From assembly GCF_012516435.1 (NCBI RefSeq), contig NZ_CP051216.1, positions 1,676,001 through 1,740,000 of the forward strand: 64,000 nucleotides of DNA, written 5' to 3'. Below are positions 49,612-58,089 of this stretch, one piece after another; position 1 is the stretch's first letter; each line of letters starts with the position of its first letter. This DNA is from Pseudodesulfovibrio sp. zrk46. Its GTDB lineage: Bacteria > Desulfobacterota > Desulfovibrionia > Desulfovibrionales > Desulfovibrionaceae. The notes below the pieces were generated by a model. That model was not told the origin of the DNA, ran no database searches, and saw only the letters and a program-made list of their open reading frames with translations. Made by a program: the position numbers and the translations under genes.

Positions 49612-49920
49612 CTATCCGATCTCCTGATACACGACTTCCACGTTCTCGATGTAGTTGCGAGCCTGAGAAATCAACTCCTGCGCCTTGGGCAGGTCCTCGT
49701 CCTTGCCTGCGTTCTCAATGGCAAGGCCCAACTCGGTCAGGCGGGGAAATCCATAGGAGGTGCCGGTACCCTTGAGCTTGTGGCCAAGGCGGCTGAGGGT
49801 TTTGGGGTCGCCGTCGACAATGGCTTCATCCATCAGGCTGAGTTCTTTTTGCTGAATGGCGAAGTAGCGGTCCATGATGGGTTCGAGGTCTGCGTCTACG
49901 GTCACTTGAAATCGAGTCAT
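49612..49920 (-). CDS. Stand-alone histidine phosphotransfer (Hpt) protein
   Basis: The 102-residue all-helical protein carries the Hpt phosphorylation motif LGHKLKGTGTSYGFPRL with its histidine at residue 47. It would relay a phosphoryl group between a hybrid kinase and a response regulator. No such partner lies beside it. AGGAGCGCGA precedes the ATG, and it begins eight bases after the exported acetolactate decarboxylase gene. Confidence 0.9.
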   Translation of the reverse strand: MTRFQVTVDADLEPIMDRYFAIQQKELSLMDEAIVDGDPKTLSRLGHKLKGTGTSYGFPRLTELGLAIENAGKDEDLPKAQELISQARNYIENVEVVYQEIG

Positions 49921-49928
49921 TCGCGCTC

Positions 49929-50732
49929 CTACTGTTTGTGTTCCGTATCCTTTTCCACGGCGTGCAATTCCTTGCTCTTGTCGCCGGTCAAATCCAGTTT
50001 GTCATAGGCCCCGTCCTTGGGCAGGCGGACCGTGAAGTCGTTGAGCGTGTCCACCTGAGCCGTGGCCGTAGCCATGGCGAGGTCGAGGACATGGCCGCCC
50101 TTGGAGCGGTCTTCGGTCAGAAAATGCCAGTGGAAGCCGGGCACGCCCACGCCCTTGACGAAGGGAGGCGAGTAGATGCCCACGAGGGTCCCCTTGCCTG
50201 ACAGGTTGACCACCACCTGCTGCTTCACCACTTCGGCCAGCGGCTTGTAGGGCGGCTGTTGTTTGGCAATGGCTCGCGTCTTGATGGTGGGGAAATCCGC
50301 GTCGATGCGGATGGCGTAAAAGAGATTCTCCGAGGGCAGTCGCTTCAGAAGCTGCTTGTTGAGCTCTGCCATGGAAGTGATGGCGGGCATCTCGATGTTC
50401 GCATCGTCACGGAAAAAGGCCACGGCGCCAAAGGGGATGAGGGATTGATCGTCCGGGGTGGCTGCGTGCCCGCCCGGAGCCGCGTTGTACGCCTGTCCTT
50501 CAAGCAGGATCAGCTCGCCGTTGATGCCGTTAAGGGTGCCCAGCCCGAAGTCACCTTTGAACTTGAGCTGCTCCACGGTCATCTTGCCATCGTAGAGTCC
50601 GGCCAGCAGGGCGTCGATGGTGGAGTACTGGAACAGGGTGTCCCCGGCCAGTGATGGCGCGCACAGGAAAACCAGCAGAAGTGGTGTCAGGATGAGTGTG
50701 GAGAAAAAGGACGGTTTCCGGTTGCGCTGCAT
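49929..50732 (-). CDS. budA: Exported alpha-acetolactate decarboxylase
   Basis: The 267-residue protein matches acetolactate decarboxylase: QYSTIDALLAGLYDG at the start, FGAVAFF, and the zinc-binding GFHWHFLTEDRSKGGHVLD (HxH plus a later His). It converts acetolactate to acetoin. A clear signal peptide (FFSTLILTPLLLVFLCAPSLAG) precedes the enzyme, so it is probably periplasmic. AGGAGCTCCC precedes the ATG at 50732. No acetolactate synthase gene lies near. It sits between cheD and the Hpt gene. Confidence 0.92.
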   Translation of the reverse strand: MQRNRKPSFFSTLILTPLLLVFLCAPSLAGDTLFQYSTIDALLAGLYDGKMTVEQLKFKGDFGLGTLNGINGELILLEGQAYNAAPGGHAATPDDQSLIPFGAVAFFRDDANIEMPAITSMAELNKQLLKRLPSENLFYAIRIDADFPTIKTRAIAKQQPPYKPLAEVVKQQVVVNLSGKGTLVGIYSPPFVKGVGVPGFHWHFLTEDRSKGGHVLDLAMATATAQVDTLNDFTVRLPKDGAYDKLDLTGDKSKELHAVEKDTEHKQ

Positions 50733-50740
50733 GGGAGCTC

Positions 50741-51286
50741 CTACAGTTTGATACCTGTGCCAGACTTGGCCAGCTCTTCGTGATCGACTTTGTTGAGTTT
50801 CTTGACCCACACTTCACCTGTCTGGGTTTGGAACATGAGCTTGCGCCCTTGAGAGCCGCCTACGTCCTCCACTTGAATGGGAAGTCTGGCGAAACGAAGG
50901 AGCTTGCGGGCCATTTCGATGTTGCGTCTGCCGATGTCATAAGAGGTATGCTCCATGCCGCGTACGGCGATACCGGTGGAACCGCCGAACATCTTGATGG
51001 TCAGTTCGCGACGGGGGATGCCGATCTTGTCCATGGTCTCCAACATATTCAGGAGAGCCGAGTCCACATATCGACAAATCTGCGGATCGTGTTTACCCGC
51101 CCGTTTGGCCTCGGAGCTATCCGGGAGGAAGGCGTGGCAAATGGTGCCGATGTTCTGTTGCTTGGCATGTATGGTCACAGCGAGGCATGAGCCCAGCACT
51201 GTGGTCACCAGCGTGGGTTGAACACCGAAAAAGCAGTCACCTGTCTGCAGAAAAACCTTGGGAAGTCCCTGTCCGAGTCCTTTCAT
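50741..51286 (-). CDS. cheD: Chemoreceptor glutamine deamidase CheD
   Basis: The 181-residue protein carries the CheD active-site cysteine in TTVLGSCLAVTIHA, the histidine in GTICHAFLP and the third residue region (IKMFGGSTGI). CheD deamidates glutamines in chemoreceptors and can pair with CheC phosphatase. It belongs to the same adaptation system as the three receptors in this window. It is the first gene of the run with budA and Hpt; the ribosome site is weak. Confidence 0.94.
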   Translation of the reverse strand: MKGLGQGLPKVFLQTGDCFFGVQPTLVTTVLGSCLAVTIHAKQQNIGTICHAFLPDSSEAKRAGKHDPQICRYVDSALLNMLETMDKIGIPRRELTIKMFGGSTGIAVRGMEHTSYDIGRRNIEMARKLLRFARLPIQVEDVGGSQGRKLMFQTQTGEVWVKKLNKVDHEELAKSGTGIKL

Positions 51287-51361
51287 CCGTCGTCGTATCC
51301 TGATTGCGGTCCATAACGCCGATTTCGGCAGAATATCAGTGTACCTCTGTTATGCCCCAAG

Positions 51362-52519
51362 TCAACTATTGTATTGCGCCTTTTTCAACTGCCACGGGAT
51401 GCATTGGACCAGCGCGAGGGAGAACAGGGAGAGCCCCACGGCGGCCAGAAATACGGAGCGGTAATCCACCATCCAGGCCAATCCGCCCAGTGCCGGAATG
51501 AATACGGCCGCGATGTGGTTCACGGTGAAGCCGACAGCCATGCCCGAGGCGATATCCTGCTTGTCCGCGATCTTCTGGTAGAAGGTCTTGATGCCCATGG
51601 AGAAATTGAAAAAGATGTTGTCCACCACATACAGCGCCCCGGCCAGCCATGCGGACTCGGTGTAGGCATAGCCCAGAAAGACGAGGGTCAGCATCCCGTA
51701 TTCCATGCTCAGCACGGCTCGTTCGCCAAAGCGGTTCACGCCTTTGCCGATGAGGGGATTGATGAAGTAGTTGAGCACGTTGTTCACCACGAAGAGGATG
51801 GTGATGTGCTGGATGGTGTAGTCAAATTTCTGCACCAACAGGAACACGGCAAAGGCCACGAAAATCTGTCGCCGTGCGCCGCTCAGGAAGGTGAGCACGT
51901 AGTAGAGCCAGTAGCGTCCTTTGAACTGCATCTTCTTGTGCTGCATGGGCATGTCTGTGCTGGACGGGTCCTGGGTCCACGCCCACAGGCCTGCGGCGAC
52001 GGCCACTGCGCCGAGCAGGGCGAACATCTCGGTGTAGCCCATGGCCTTGGCCATCACATAGATGAAACCGCCCACCGTGATGTTGGTCAGGGCTGACACG
52101 CTGCGCAGCCGTCCCATGACCAGCGGGGCTTCACTGTGCGAGAAATATTGCAGGGTCAGGGACTGGTTCATGGTCTCGAAGTAGTGGAACCCGAAGCTCA
52201 TGATCAGGGTGGTGATGACCAGCCCTGTGGTGGAAGGAAACAGCCCGGTCAGGGCCACGCCCAGTCCGAGCACGGCCACGCTCAGGGCCGCCAGCCGGTG
52301 TTCCTTGATGATCAGGATGACATATAGGGCCAGCAGGGCGAGGAAGCCGGGGATCTCGCGCACGGATTGCACCACGCCGATGTCCAGGCCGGACAGGCCG
52401 CCTACTTCCACGGCAAAGTTGTTCAGCAGGGTGCGCCATCCCTGAAATCCCACATGGGCGCCCACCACGAGCACCAGCAGGAAAATATACATTCTACGCT
52501 GTTTGAGCATTTCCGGCAT
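51362..52519 (-). CDS. Major facilitator superfamily transporter
   Basis: The 385-residue protein has about 11-12 membrane helices in two halves joined by a charged loop (near residues 185-205: QDPSSTDMPMQHKK). It is an MFS-type carrier, but no substrate motif could be read. Two in-frame ATG codons, three residues apart, are possible starts. It lies 75 bases upstream of cheD; whether they share a transcript is unclear. Confidence 0.8.
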   Translation of the reverse strand: MPEMLKQRRMYIFLLVLVVGAHVGFQGWRTLLNNFAVEVGGLSGLDIGVVQSVREIPGFLALLALYVILIIKEHRLAALSVAVLGLGVALTGLFPSTTGLVITTLIMSFGFHYFETMNQSLTLQYFSHSEAPLVMGRLRSVSALTNITVGGFIYVMAKAMGYTEMFALLGAVAVAAGLWAWTQDPSSTDMPMQHKKMQFKGRYWLYYVLTFLSGARRQIFVAFAVFLLVQKFDYTIQHITILFVVNNVLNYFINPLIGKGVNRFGERAVLSMEYGMLTLVFLGYAYTESAWLAGALYVVDNIFFNFSMGIKTFYQKIADKQDIASGMAVGFTVNHIAAVFIPALGGLAWMVDYRSVFLAAVGLSLFSLALVQCIPWQLKKAQYNS

Positions 52520-52582
52520 TATCGTCTTCGACCGACATCGGCGAGTAAAGAGTCAGATAGGGGTGCCGCCGTTGGCGGCGAT

Positions 52583-52655
52583 GTCGGGTGATTTCGCCTC
52601 CGGCGGGCAAGGGTTCGCACCCTTGCATCCCGTGTATGCGCCTTCGGCGCGGGAA
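52583..52655. repeat. Dispersed palindromic repeat, family 2, copy 1
   Basis: This intergenic segment shares with 57913-57976 the pattern TGATTTCGCCTCCGGCGGG, CAAGG..TCGC.CCCTTGCATCCCG and TATGCGCCT-CGGCGCG, forming consecutive small hairpins. It lies between the MFS gene and the DUF523 gene. Confidence 0.75.
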
Positions 52656-52707
52656 GGGCGTAACAATAGGGCTTTGAAATGGGAAAGATCAAGGATAGAA
52701 TGCCCGG

Positions 52708-53136
52708 ATGAGCAAGCCTATTATTGTCAGCGCCTGTCTGGCCGGAATCTATTGTCGATACAACGGGGACATCGAGCCCTTCCAGCCTGTGGTGGAACTC
52801 GTCCGCCAGGGCCGTGCCATTCCCTTCTGCCCGGAGGTCTTCGGCGGCCTGTCCACTCCGCGCTCACCGTGCGAGATCGCGGACGGACGTGTCATCAATG
52901 ATGAGGGCGAGGACAAGACCGAGCAGTTCCAGCGCGGTGCCGAAGAAGGATTGCGGCTGGCGCAACTGGCTGGGTGTACCGAGGCCATTCTCAAGGCGCG
53001 CTCTCCCTCCTGTGGTTCCGGCGAGATTTATGACGGCTCCTTTTCCTCCACCCGCATCCCCGGTGACGGCTTTTTCGCGGCCCTGTTGAAGGAGAATGGT
53101 ATCTCGGTGCGTACTGAACAGGAGCTGGAAGACTGA
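52708..53136 (+). CDS. DUF523 family protein
   Basis: The 142-residue protein shows the DUF523 cysteine pattern: VSACLAGIYCRYNG, FCPEVFGGLSTPR and KARSPSCGSGEIYDG. The conserved cysteines suggest a metal or Fe-S site, but no function is established. Its stop overlaps the start of the DUF45 metallopeptidase by one base, so the two are coupled. Confidence 0.9.
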   Translation: MSKPIIVSACLAGIYCRYNGDIEPFQPVVELVRQGRAIPFCPEVFGGLSTPRSPCEIADGRVINDEGEDKTEQFQRGAEEGLRLAQLAGCTEAILKARSPSCGSGEIYDGSFSSTRIPGDGFFAALLKENGISVRTEQELED

Positions 53137-53846
53137 TGACCGAGTTCTGCGGGCTGCCTTTGACCATCAAGCCGCACCCGCGTGCCCGGCGCGTGCTGGT
53201 CAAGCTCGTCCCCGGCAGGGGGCTGGAGGTGGTCGTGCCCAAGCGGTTCGACGCCCGGCTCGTGCCCGGCATACTGGACGACAAGCGGCGCTGGATCGAA
53301 CGCACCCGCGACCGCATGCTGGCCGAGGGACGCGACCTCTCGGGGCTGCCCCCCGAGTTGCCGGACACCATTGATTTTCTCGCCATGGGGCGTAGCTATG
53401 CGGTCAGTTATCTGGACCGTCCGGGCCGTGTCTCGATTACAGAGAACGGGCCTCGCCTGATGGTGGGCGGTCCCCGTGAAGACGAAGCAGTATTGCTGGA
53501 CGCATTGCGCCGATTCACGGCGCGCAAGGCGCGTGAATTTCTGCTGCCGCGTCTGGATCGCATCAGCAAGGGGCTGAACCTGCCTTACGAGGCGCTGCGT
53601 GTGCGTCGTCAAAAGACCCGGTGGGGGAGTTGCTCGGGCAAGGGAACCATCAGCGTCAATGCCAAGCTGCTCTTTCTGCCCATAGAACTGGCTGACCATT
53701 TGCTGCTCCATGAACTCTGTCATACCAGGCACTTGAACCATTCCCCACGGTACTGGGCGCTGGTCGCCAGGCATGAGCCGGAGTACGAGCGATTGGAGCG
53801 GGAGCTTTCCCGTGGCGGCAAATACGTTCCGGCATGGTTTGGGTAA
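53136..53846 (+). CDS. YgjP/DUF45-type zinc metallopeptidase
   Basis: The 236-residue protein has the conserved RRQKTRWGSCSGKGTISVNAKL segment and the zinc motif HELCH followed by a downstream HSPRYW typical of DUF45/YgjP. These are predicted cytoplasmic metallopeptidases of unknown substrate. It is translationally coupled to the DUF523 gene through an ATGA overlap. Confidence 0.9.
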   Translation: MTEFCGLPLTIKPHPRARRVLVKLVPGRGLEVVVPKRFDARLVPGILDDKRRWIERTRDRMLAEGRDLSGLPPELPDTIDFLAMGRSYAVSYLDRPGRVSITENGPRLMVGGPREDEAVLLDALRRFTARKAREFLLPRLDRISKGLNLPYEALRVRRQKTRWGSCSGKGTISVNAKLLFLPIELADHLLLHELCHTRHLNHSPRYWALVARHEPEYERLERELSRGGKYVPAWFG

Positions 53847-53920
53847 GGTGAAATTCCTGCTTGCCAAAGCCTAATTGATGAAGATAGTCATTCTCAACCG
53901 ATCTCAAAAAGGAGGTGGCA

Positions 53921-54673
53921 ATGCGCGTGACATTTGCCGGAGTGGGCGAAGCCTTTGACGAGCGACTGGCGAATACGAGCCTGCTGGCGGAAACCGAAAA
54001 AACCTCCCTGCTGATCGACTGCGGGTTTACCGCGGCTTCTGCCTTCTGGAGTGTCGCCAGGCGTCCTCTTGAGCTGGATGCCCTCTATATTTCGCACTTT
54101 CATGGAGATCATTATTTCGGCATCCCGGCACTGCTTGTCCGGTCCATTGAGGACGGGCGCACCAAGCCGCTGACGATTCTGGGACAGCCGGGTGTAGAGC
54201 AACGAATTTGTGACCTGATGGAGATGGCGTACGTAGGTACTATGCGTAAGGCGCAATTCGGTCTTGTGTTCGTAGAGTGCGTACCGGGTTCGCCCGTTTC
54301 GATTGGCGATATGCAACTTTCCTTTGCCGTCAACGATCATCCCGTGCGGTGCCTGTCCATACGTGTGGACAGTGGCGGGAGCTCCTTTTTCTACTCAAGC
54401 GATGGTAAGCCTACCGAAGAGACCCGGGCCCTCGCAAAGGGGTGCGGTCTGGTGGTTCATGAGTCGTTTACCCTTGAGCCGAAGACTGCCGGGCACGGGA
54501 CCGTGGATTCGTCCATCGACTTTGCGAGACAGGCTGGAGCCGACACTTTGGCGTTGGTACATATCCGACGAAATGTGCGTCATGACCGGATGAACGAGAT
54601 TCTCCAACGATGCGAGGCGGCTGTCGACATGACTGCTGTCGTGCCGGAATCGGGGGATTGTTTAGAATTGTAA
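53921..54673 (+). CDS. Ribonuclease Z-like metallo-beta-lactamase fold hydrolase
   Basis: The 250-residue protein has the MBL signature ISHFHGDHYFGIP and later ligands in VNDHPV, FFYSSDGKP and ALVHIRRN. The arrangement resembles RNase Z-type enzymes and related phosphodiesterases, but the long arm of true tRNase Z is not seen, so tRNA processing should not be assumed. AAGGAGG five bases before the ATG at 53921 sets the start. Confidence 0.82.
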   Translation: MRVTFAGVGEAFDERLANTSLLAETEKTSLLIDCGFTAASAFWSVARRPLELDALYISHFHGDHYFGIPALLVRSIEDGRTKPLTILGQPGVEQRICDLMEMAYVGTMRKAQFGLVFVECVPGSPVSIGDMQLSFAVNDHPVRCLSIRVDSGGSSFFYSSDGKPTEETRALAKGCGLVVHESFTLEPKTAGHGTVDSSIDFARQAGADTLALVHIRRNVRHDRMNEILQRCEAAVDMTAVVPESGDCLEL

Positions 54674-54745
54674 AGAAACATGAAGTTGTAACATTCAGTC
54701 TGTACACAGGGCTGAATCCCGTGCTTTGAGTGGACCTTTTCAGAT

Positions 54746-54751
54746 TATAAT
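54746..54751 (+). promoter_or_regulatory. -10 box upstream of the first pseudo-receiver/TPR gene
   Basis: A perfect TATAAT lies about 100 bases before the gene. A CTTTGA 16 bases upstream is the best -35 candidate and is poor. Confidence 0.4.
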
Positions 54752-54852
54752 AGGGTTTCACTTCAAAGCAGACCATGACATATTTATACAACTCGAAATC
54801 ACAATGGCGGAGCCGTCCGAGTAAACATGAACCGGCCCGCAAGGGAATAACA

Positions 54853-56193
54853 ATGGCGGATAAAAAATACGATTCAATACTGTATGATTTCTTCGGGAAG
54901 CAGAATGGTGTGGCCGTGCTGCTCAGTGAAGATCATATGTTCAAGAAGCTGCTTTCGAGCACCATCCATAAAATTCTTGGTTCGCGCCGGGACTGCCTCT
55001 GGGCCTTTGAAAATATCCAGCCCGGCCTGAAGAAGATTCAGGAGTGCCAGAAGAACAAGATCGAGTGCGTGGTTTTTGTCGAGCGCATGATCAACGATCA
55101 TCCCAGCACCGACACCATCATTACGCTCAAGCAATTGCTTCCCGACCTGCGCATCATCGTGCTGGTCGGCGAGACCAAACGTGAGAATATCGCCTACTTC
55201 TATGAAATCGGCGTCAACAACGTCATCTCCAAGCCCGCGTCCATGAACAACATCATTGAAAAGATGGCGTTCACCCTCAAGCCGCAGGGCAAGCTCAGCG
55301 AATACATGTCTATCGGCAAGCGATTCCTGGCCGCTGGCAAGCTCAAGGAAGCCCTTGAGGTCAGTGACAAGATTCTCTCCATCAAGCCCGACAGCCCGGC
55401 AGGTCTGATGCTTCGAGGAGACGTGTTCCTCCGTGACGGAAAGCACGAGGACGCTGTTGCCAGCTACATGCGGGCTCACGAGAGTTCCCGCCTGTATCTT
55501 GAACCTCTCAAGAAGCTCGCCGCCGCCTATGAAGGTGTGGATGACGAGAAGCAGCTTGAATACCTGAACAAGCTCGATCGCCTGAGCCCGCTGAATACAG
55601 AACGCAAGACCTCCATCGGCAAGGTGCACGTCAAGCGTAACAACCTGCAGTTGGCAGAGAAGTATTTCGATCAGGCCATTGATGTCGCGACCAAGGAGGC
55701 TATGAGCCTCGTCAGTAATGTGGCGCAGCAGATCTCCGAAGCCGTGGGCCAGAACTCGCCCCAGATGTCGGAAAAGTATCTGATGAAGGTCATCGAGACC
55801 AAGGGCAGCAGCCTGACCAAGGACGATATCTCCCTCTTCAACAAGCTCGGCATTGCATTCCGCAGTCAGGGCAAGTGGAAGGAAGCCATCCAGAACTACA
55901 CCCGCGCCCTGACGATCTCTCCCGATGACGAAGGGCTCCACTACAACATGGGCATGGCTTACTTCGACGGTAAGGAGAAGCGCGAAGCTGCCAACTGCTT
56001 CCGCCGCGCCCTTGAGATTAACCCTGAGTTCTACAAGCTCAGTGAAGTCGCCTCCATGAACCTTGGTACGGTATTCACCGACCTCAAGGAGCATGATCAG
56101 GCCCTTCAGTTCTACGAGAACGCTCTCAAGCTCAACCCGGATAACAAAGTTGCCCAGCGCAAGATTGAAAGCTTGAAGAAGGTCGTGGCCTAA
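54853..56193 (+). CDS. Pseudo-receiver/TPR protein 1
   Basis: The 446-residue protein has an N-terminal receiver-like domain (about residues 18-125) and a series of TPR repeats to the end. The receiver strands, the acidic pair (LLSEDHMF) and the lysine (VISKPAS) are present, but the phospho-acceptor aspartate is replaced by glutamate E77 in FVERMIND, which could mimic constant phosphorylation. It likely acts as a scaffold in the cytoplasm. AAGGGA precedes the ATG at 54853. A paralogue follows after a terminator. Confidence 0.85.
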   Translation: MADKKYDSILYDFFGKQNGVAVLLSEDHMFKKLLSSTIHKILGSRRDCLWAFENIQPGLKKIQECQKNKIECVVFVERMINDHPSTDTIITLKQLLPDLRIIVLVGETKRENIAYFYEIGVNNVISKPASMNNIIEKMAFTLKPQGKLSEYMSIGKRFLAAGKLKEALEVSDKILSIKPDSPAGLMLRGDVFLRDGKHEDAVASYMRAHESSRLYLEPLKKLAAAYEGVDDEKQLEYLNKLDRLSPLNTERKTSIGKVHVKRNNLQLAEKYFDQAIDVATKEAMSLVSNVAQQISEAVGQNSPQMSEKYLMKVIETKGSSLTKDDISLFNKLGIAFRSQGKWKEAIQNYTRALTISPDDEGLHYNMGMAYFDGKEKREAANCFRRALEINPEFYKLSEVASMNLGTVFTDLKEHDQALQFYENALKLNPDNKVAQRKIESLKKVVA

Positions 56194-56203
56194 AGCACGC
56201 ATC

Positions 56204-56239
56204 AAAGCGGCGTCGGTTTACCGGCGCCGCTTTTTTTAT
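56204..56239 (+). terminator. Rho-independent terminator between the two TPR genes
   Basis: AAAGCGGCGTCGG / CCGGCGCCGCTTT with a four-base loop is followed by TTTT. Confidence 0.88.
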
Positions 56240-56361
56240 GTCTTGAATTCCCCAGACTTGTCGGTGGCGCGGGCCTCACCTTGACCGTTTCTCTCCGTAT
56301 CGCCTATCATAGGAGACAGGTAGGACTGTCTCTGCGGTTGTTGCTGCGAGGGGGGAGGCGT

Positions 56362-57873
56362 ATGGTCAGCCATAAGTATGACAACATTGTCTTACGTTTT
56401 CTGGCGGAAGAAGAAGGCGTTCTGGTGCTCCTGTCTGATGACACGGTGTTCGCCCGTTCGTTGCGGGGAGTTGTTTCCCGTGATCTGGGTATCAAGGGCG
56501 ATGCCCTCTACTCCTTTTCGTCGCCGCGGGAGACGTTGAACAAGTGTATCGAACTGCGGGACAACAATGTCCCTGCCGTGCTGCTGGTCGAGCGGATGCT
56601 GAATGATCGCCCCACCACTGATTTCATTATTTCACTCAAGAAAGAATGTCCTAATATCCGGCTGCTGCTTCTGACCTGGCAGGCTACGCCCGAGACCGTG
56701 GCGTATCTGTTTGAGTTGGGTGTCGGCCGCGTGCTGGTAAAGCCCGCCTCCGCCGATAAGGTCATTCAGGAACTGGCCGGGGTGATTCGTCCATCGAGCG
56801 AATTGCAGAAGCGGATGAAGAAGTGCGCCCGATTACTCAGGAATGAAGAATACGACGAGGCCCTGGAATTGACGGATCGTATCCTGCTGCTCAAGCCGAG
56901 CAGTGCACGCGGTCTGGCCATGCGTGGCGATGCCCTCATGGGTATCGGCGAGACCGATCAGGCGGTGCAATCGTACATGGCCGCCCACGAAGCCAAGCCC
57001 ATCTTCATGGCGCCGCTTATCAAGCTGGCCACGGCCTTCAGGGAGATGGAGGACGAGCGCGCCCTCAGCTACATGAAGATGCTGGACGAGATCAGTCCCC
57101 TCAACCCCGAGCGGAAGATCGACATCGCCGAGCAGCATCTCAAGCGTAACGAGCCCGAGGAGGCCGAAGCCTACATGGATCGCGGCGTGGAGATGGCCGA
57201 GCAGGAGACCCTGTCCATGGTGAGCGATTTGACCGAGCGCATCGTGGACGCCGTTTCGGGCGTGGCTCCCAATCTGGCGGTGAAGTATCTGAACCGCGTC
57301 ATCGACAACAAGCGTGTTCTGGGCCGTGACGATCTGGTGCATTTCAACCGACTGGGCATTATCCTGCGTGGCGAAGGCAAGTGGCAGGAGGCTGTGCAGG
57401 TCTACGAGAAGGCCCTTGAGATCGTGACCGATGATCCGGTCGTGCACTACAATATGGGGCTTGCCTATTGGGAAGGTAACGAACGAATGAAGGCGGTCCA
57501 GTGTTTCGAGCGCGCCATGGACATGAATCGTGAGTTCTATCGCGGTAGTGTGGGGGCGGCTCTCAACATAGGCTCGCTCTATCTCGATTTGCGCCAGTAT
57601 CAGGACGCCGAGCCGTTTTTTGAGCATGTGCTTGAGATTGATCCCGAGAACCGCACCGCCCGCAAGCGTCTCAAGGATGCCCGGGATCGTATCCCGCCAC
57701 AGTACAAGCGTGCAGAACGGGAGAAGAAGGAAAGCGCCTCTTCTGGTGGTGCCTACGACATGGACGCCCTCGTCGGTGGCGGGTCCAGCCGCAAGGCCTC
57801 CAAGTCAACCAAGTCAAGAAAGTCACGCAAGTCCGGCAAGCGCTCCGGTGGGTCGGTGGAGCTTAATTTTTAG
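56362..57873 (+). CDS. Pseudo-receiver/TPR protein 2
   Basis: The 503-residue protein is a paralogue of the preceding one along its whole length: receiver-like domain with LLSDDTVF, LVERMLND and LVKPAS, then TPR repeats. The phospho-acceptor position is again glutamate (E77). It carries an extra C-terminal tail rich in Ser, Lys, Arg and Gly (about residues 455-503) that could bind nucleic acid or an acidic partner. GGGGGAGG precedes the ATG at 56362. A palindromic repeat follows. Confidence 0.85.
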   Translation: MVSHKYDNIVLRFLAEEEGVLVLLSDDTVFARSLRGVVSRDLGIKGDALYSFSSPRETLNKCIELRDNNVPAVLLVERMLNDRPTTDFIISLKKECPNIRLLLLTWQATPETVAYLFELGVGRVLVKPASADKVIQELAGVIRPSSELQKRMKKCARLLRNEEYDEALELTDRILLLKPSSARGLAMRGDALMGIGETDQAVQSYMAAHEAKPIFMAPLIKLATAFREMEDERALSYMKMLDEISPLNPERKIDIAEQHLKRNEPEEAEAYMDRGVEMAEQETLSMVSDLTERIVDAVSGVAPNLAVKYLNRVIDNKRVLGRDDLVHFNRLGIILRGEGKWQEAVQVYEKALEIVTDDPVVHYNMGLAYWEGNERMKAVQCFERAMDMNREFYRGSVGAALNIGSLYLDLRQYQDAEPFFEHVLEIDPENRTARKRLKDARDRIPPQYKRAEREKKESASSGGAYDMDALVGGGSSRKASKSTKSRKSRKSGKRSGGSVELNF

Positions 57874-57912
57874 TGAAGAGGAATAGGAAGCCGCCTTCGG
57901 CGGAATTTATCG

Positions 57913-58058
57913 GATGATTTCGCCTCCGGCGGGCAAGGACTCGCGCCCTTGCATCCCGCTTATGCGCCTCCGGCGCGAAGTGTTATTGCGCCAAAGGCGC
58001 AGAATGGGTTTCCAAAGGGTTATAGCCCTTTGGCCGTCGGAGACGAAATCACCCGACA
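57913..58058. repeat. Dispersed palindromic repeat, family 2, copy 2 (full palindrome)
   Basis: The left part (57913-57976) matches the copy at 52583. The right end (about 58034-58058) is the reverse complement of the left border: GATTTCGcCTCCGgC pairs with GcCGtCGGAGaCGAAATC. In between are small hairpins such as CCAAAGGGttataGCCCTTTGG. It fills the convergent gap between the TPR gene and umuC. Confidence 0.75.
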
Positions 58059-58089
58059 ATGGAGGCCACAGGCCGACTTCCCCTTCTCT

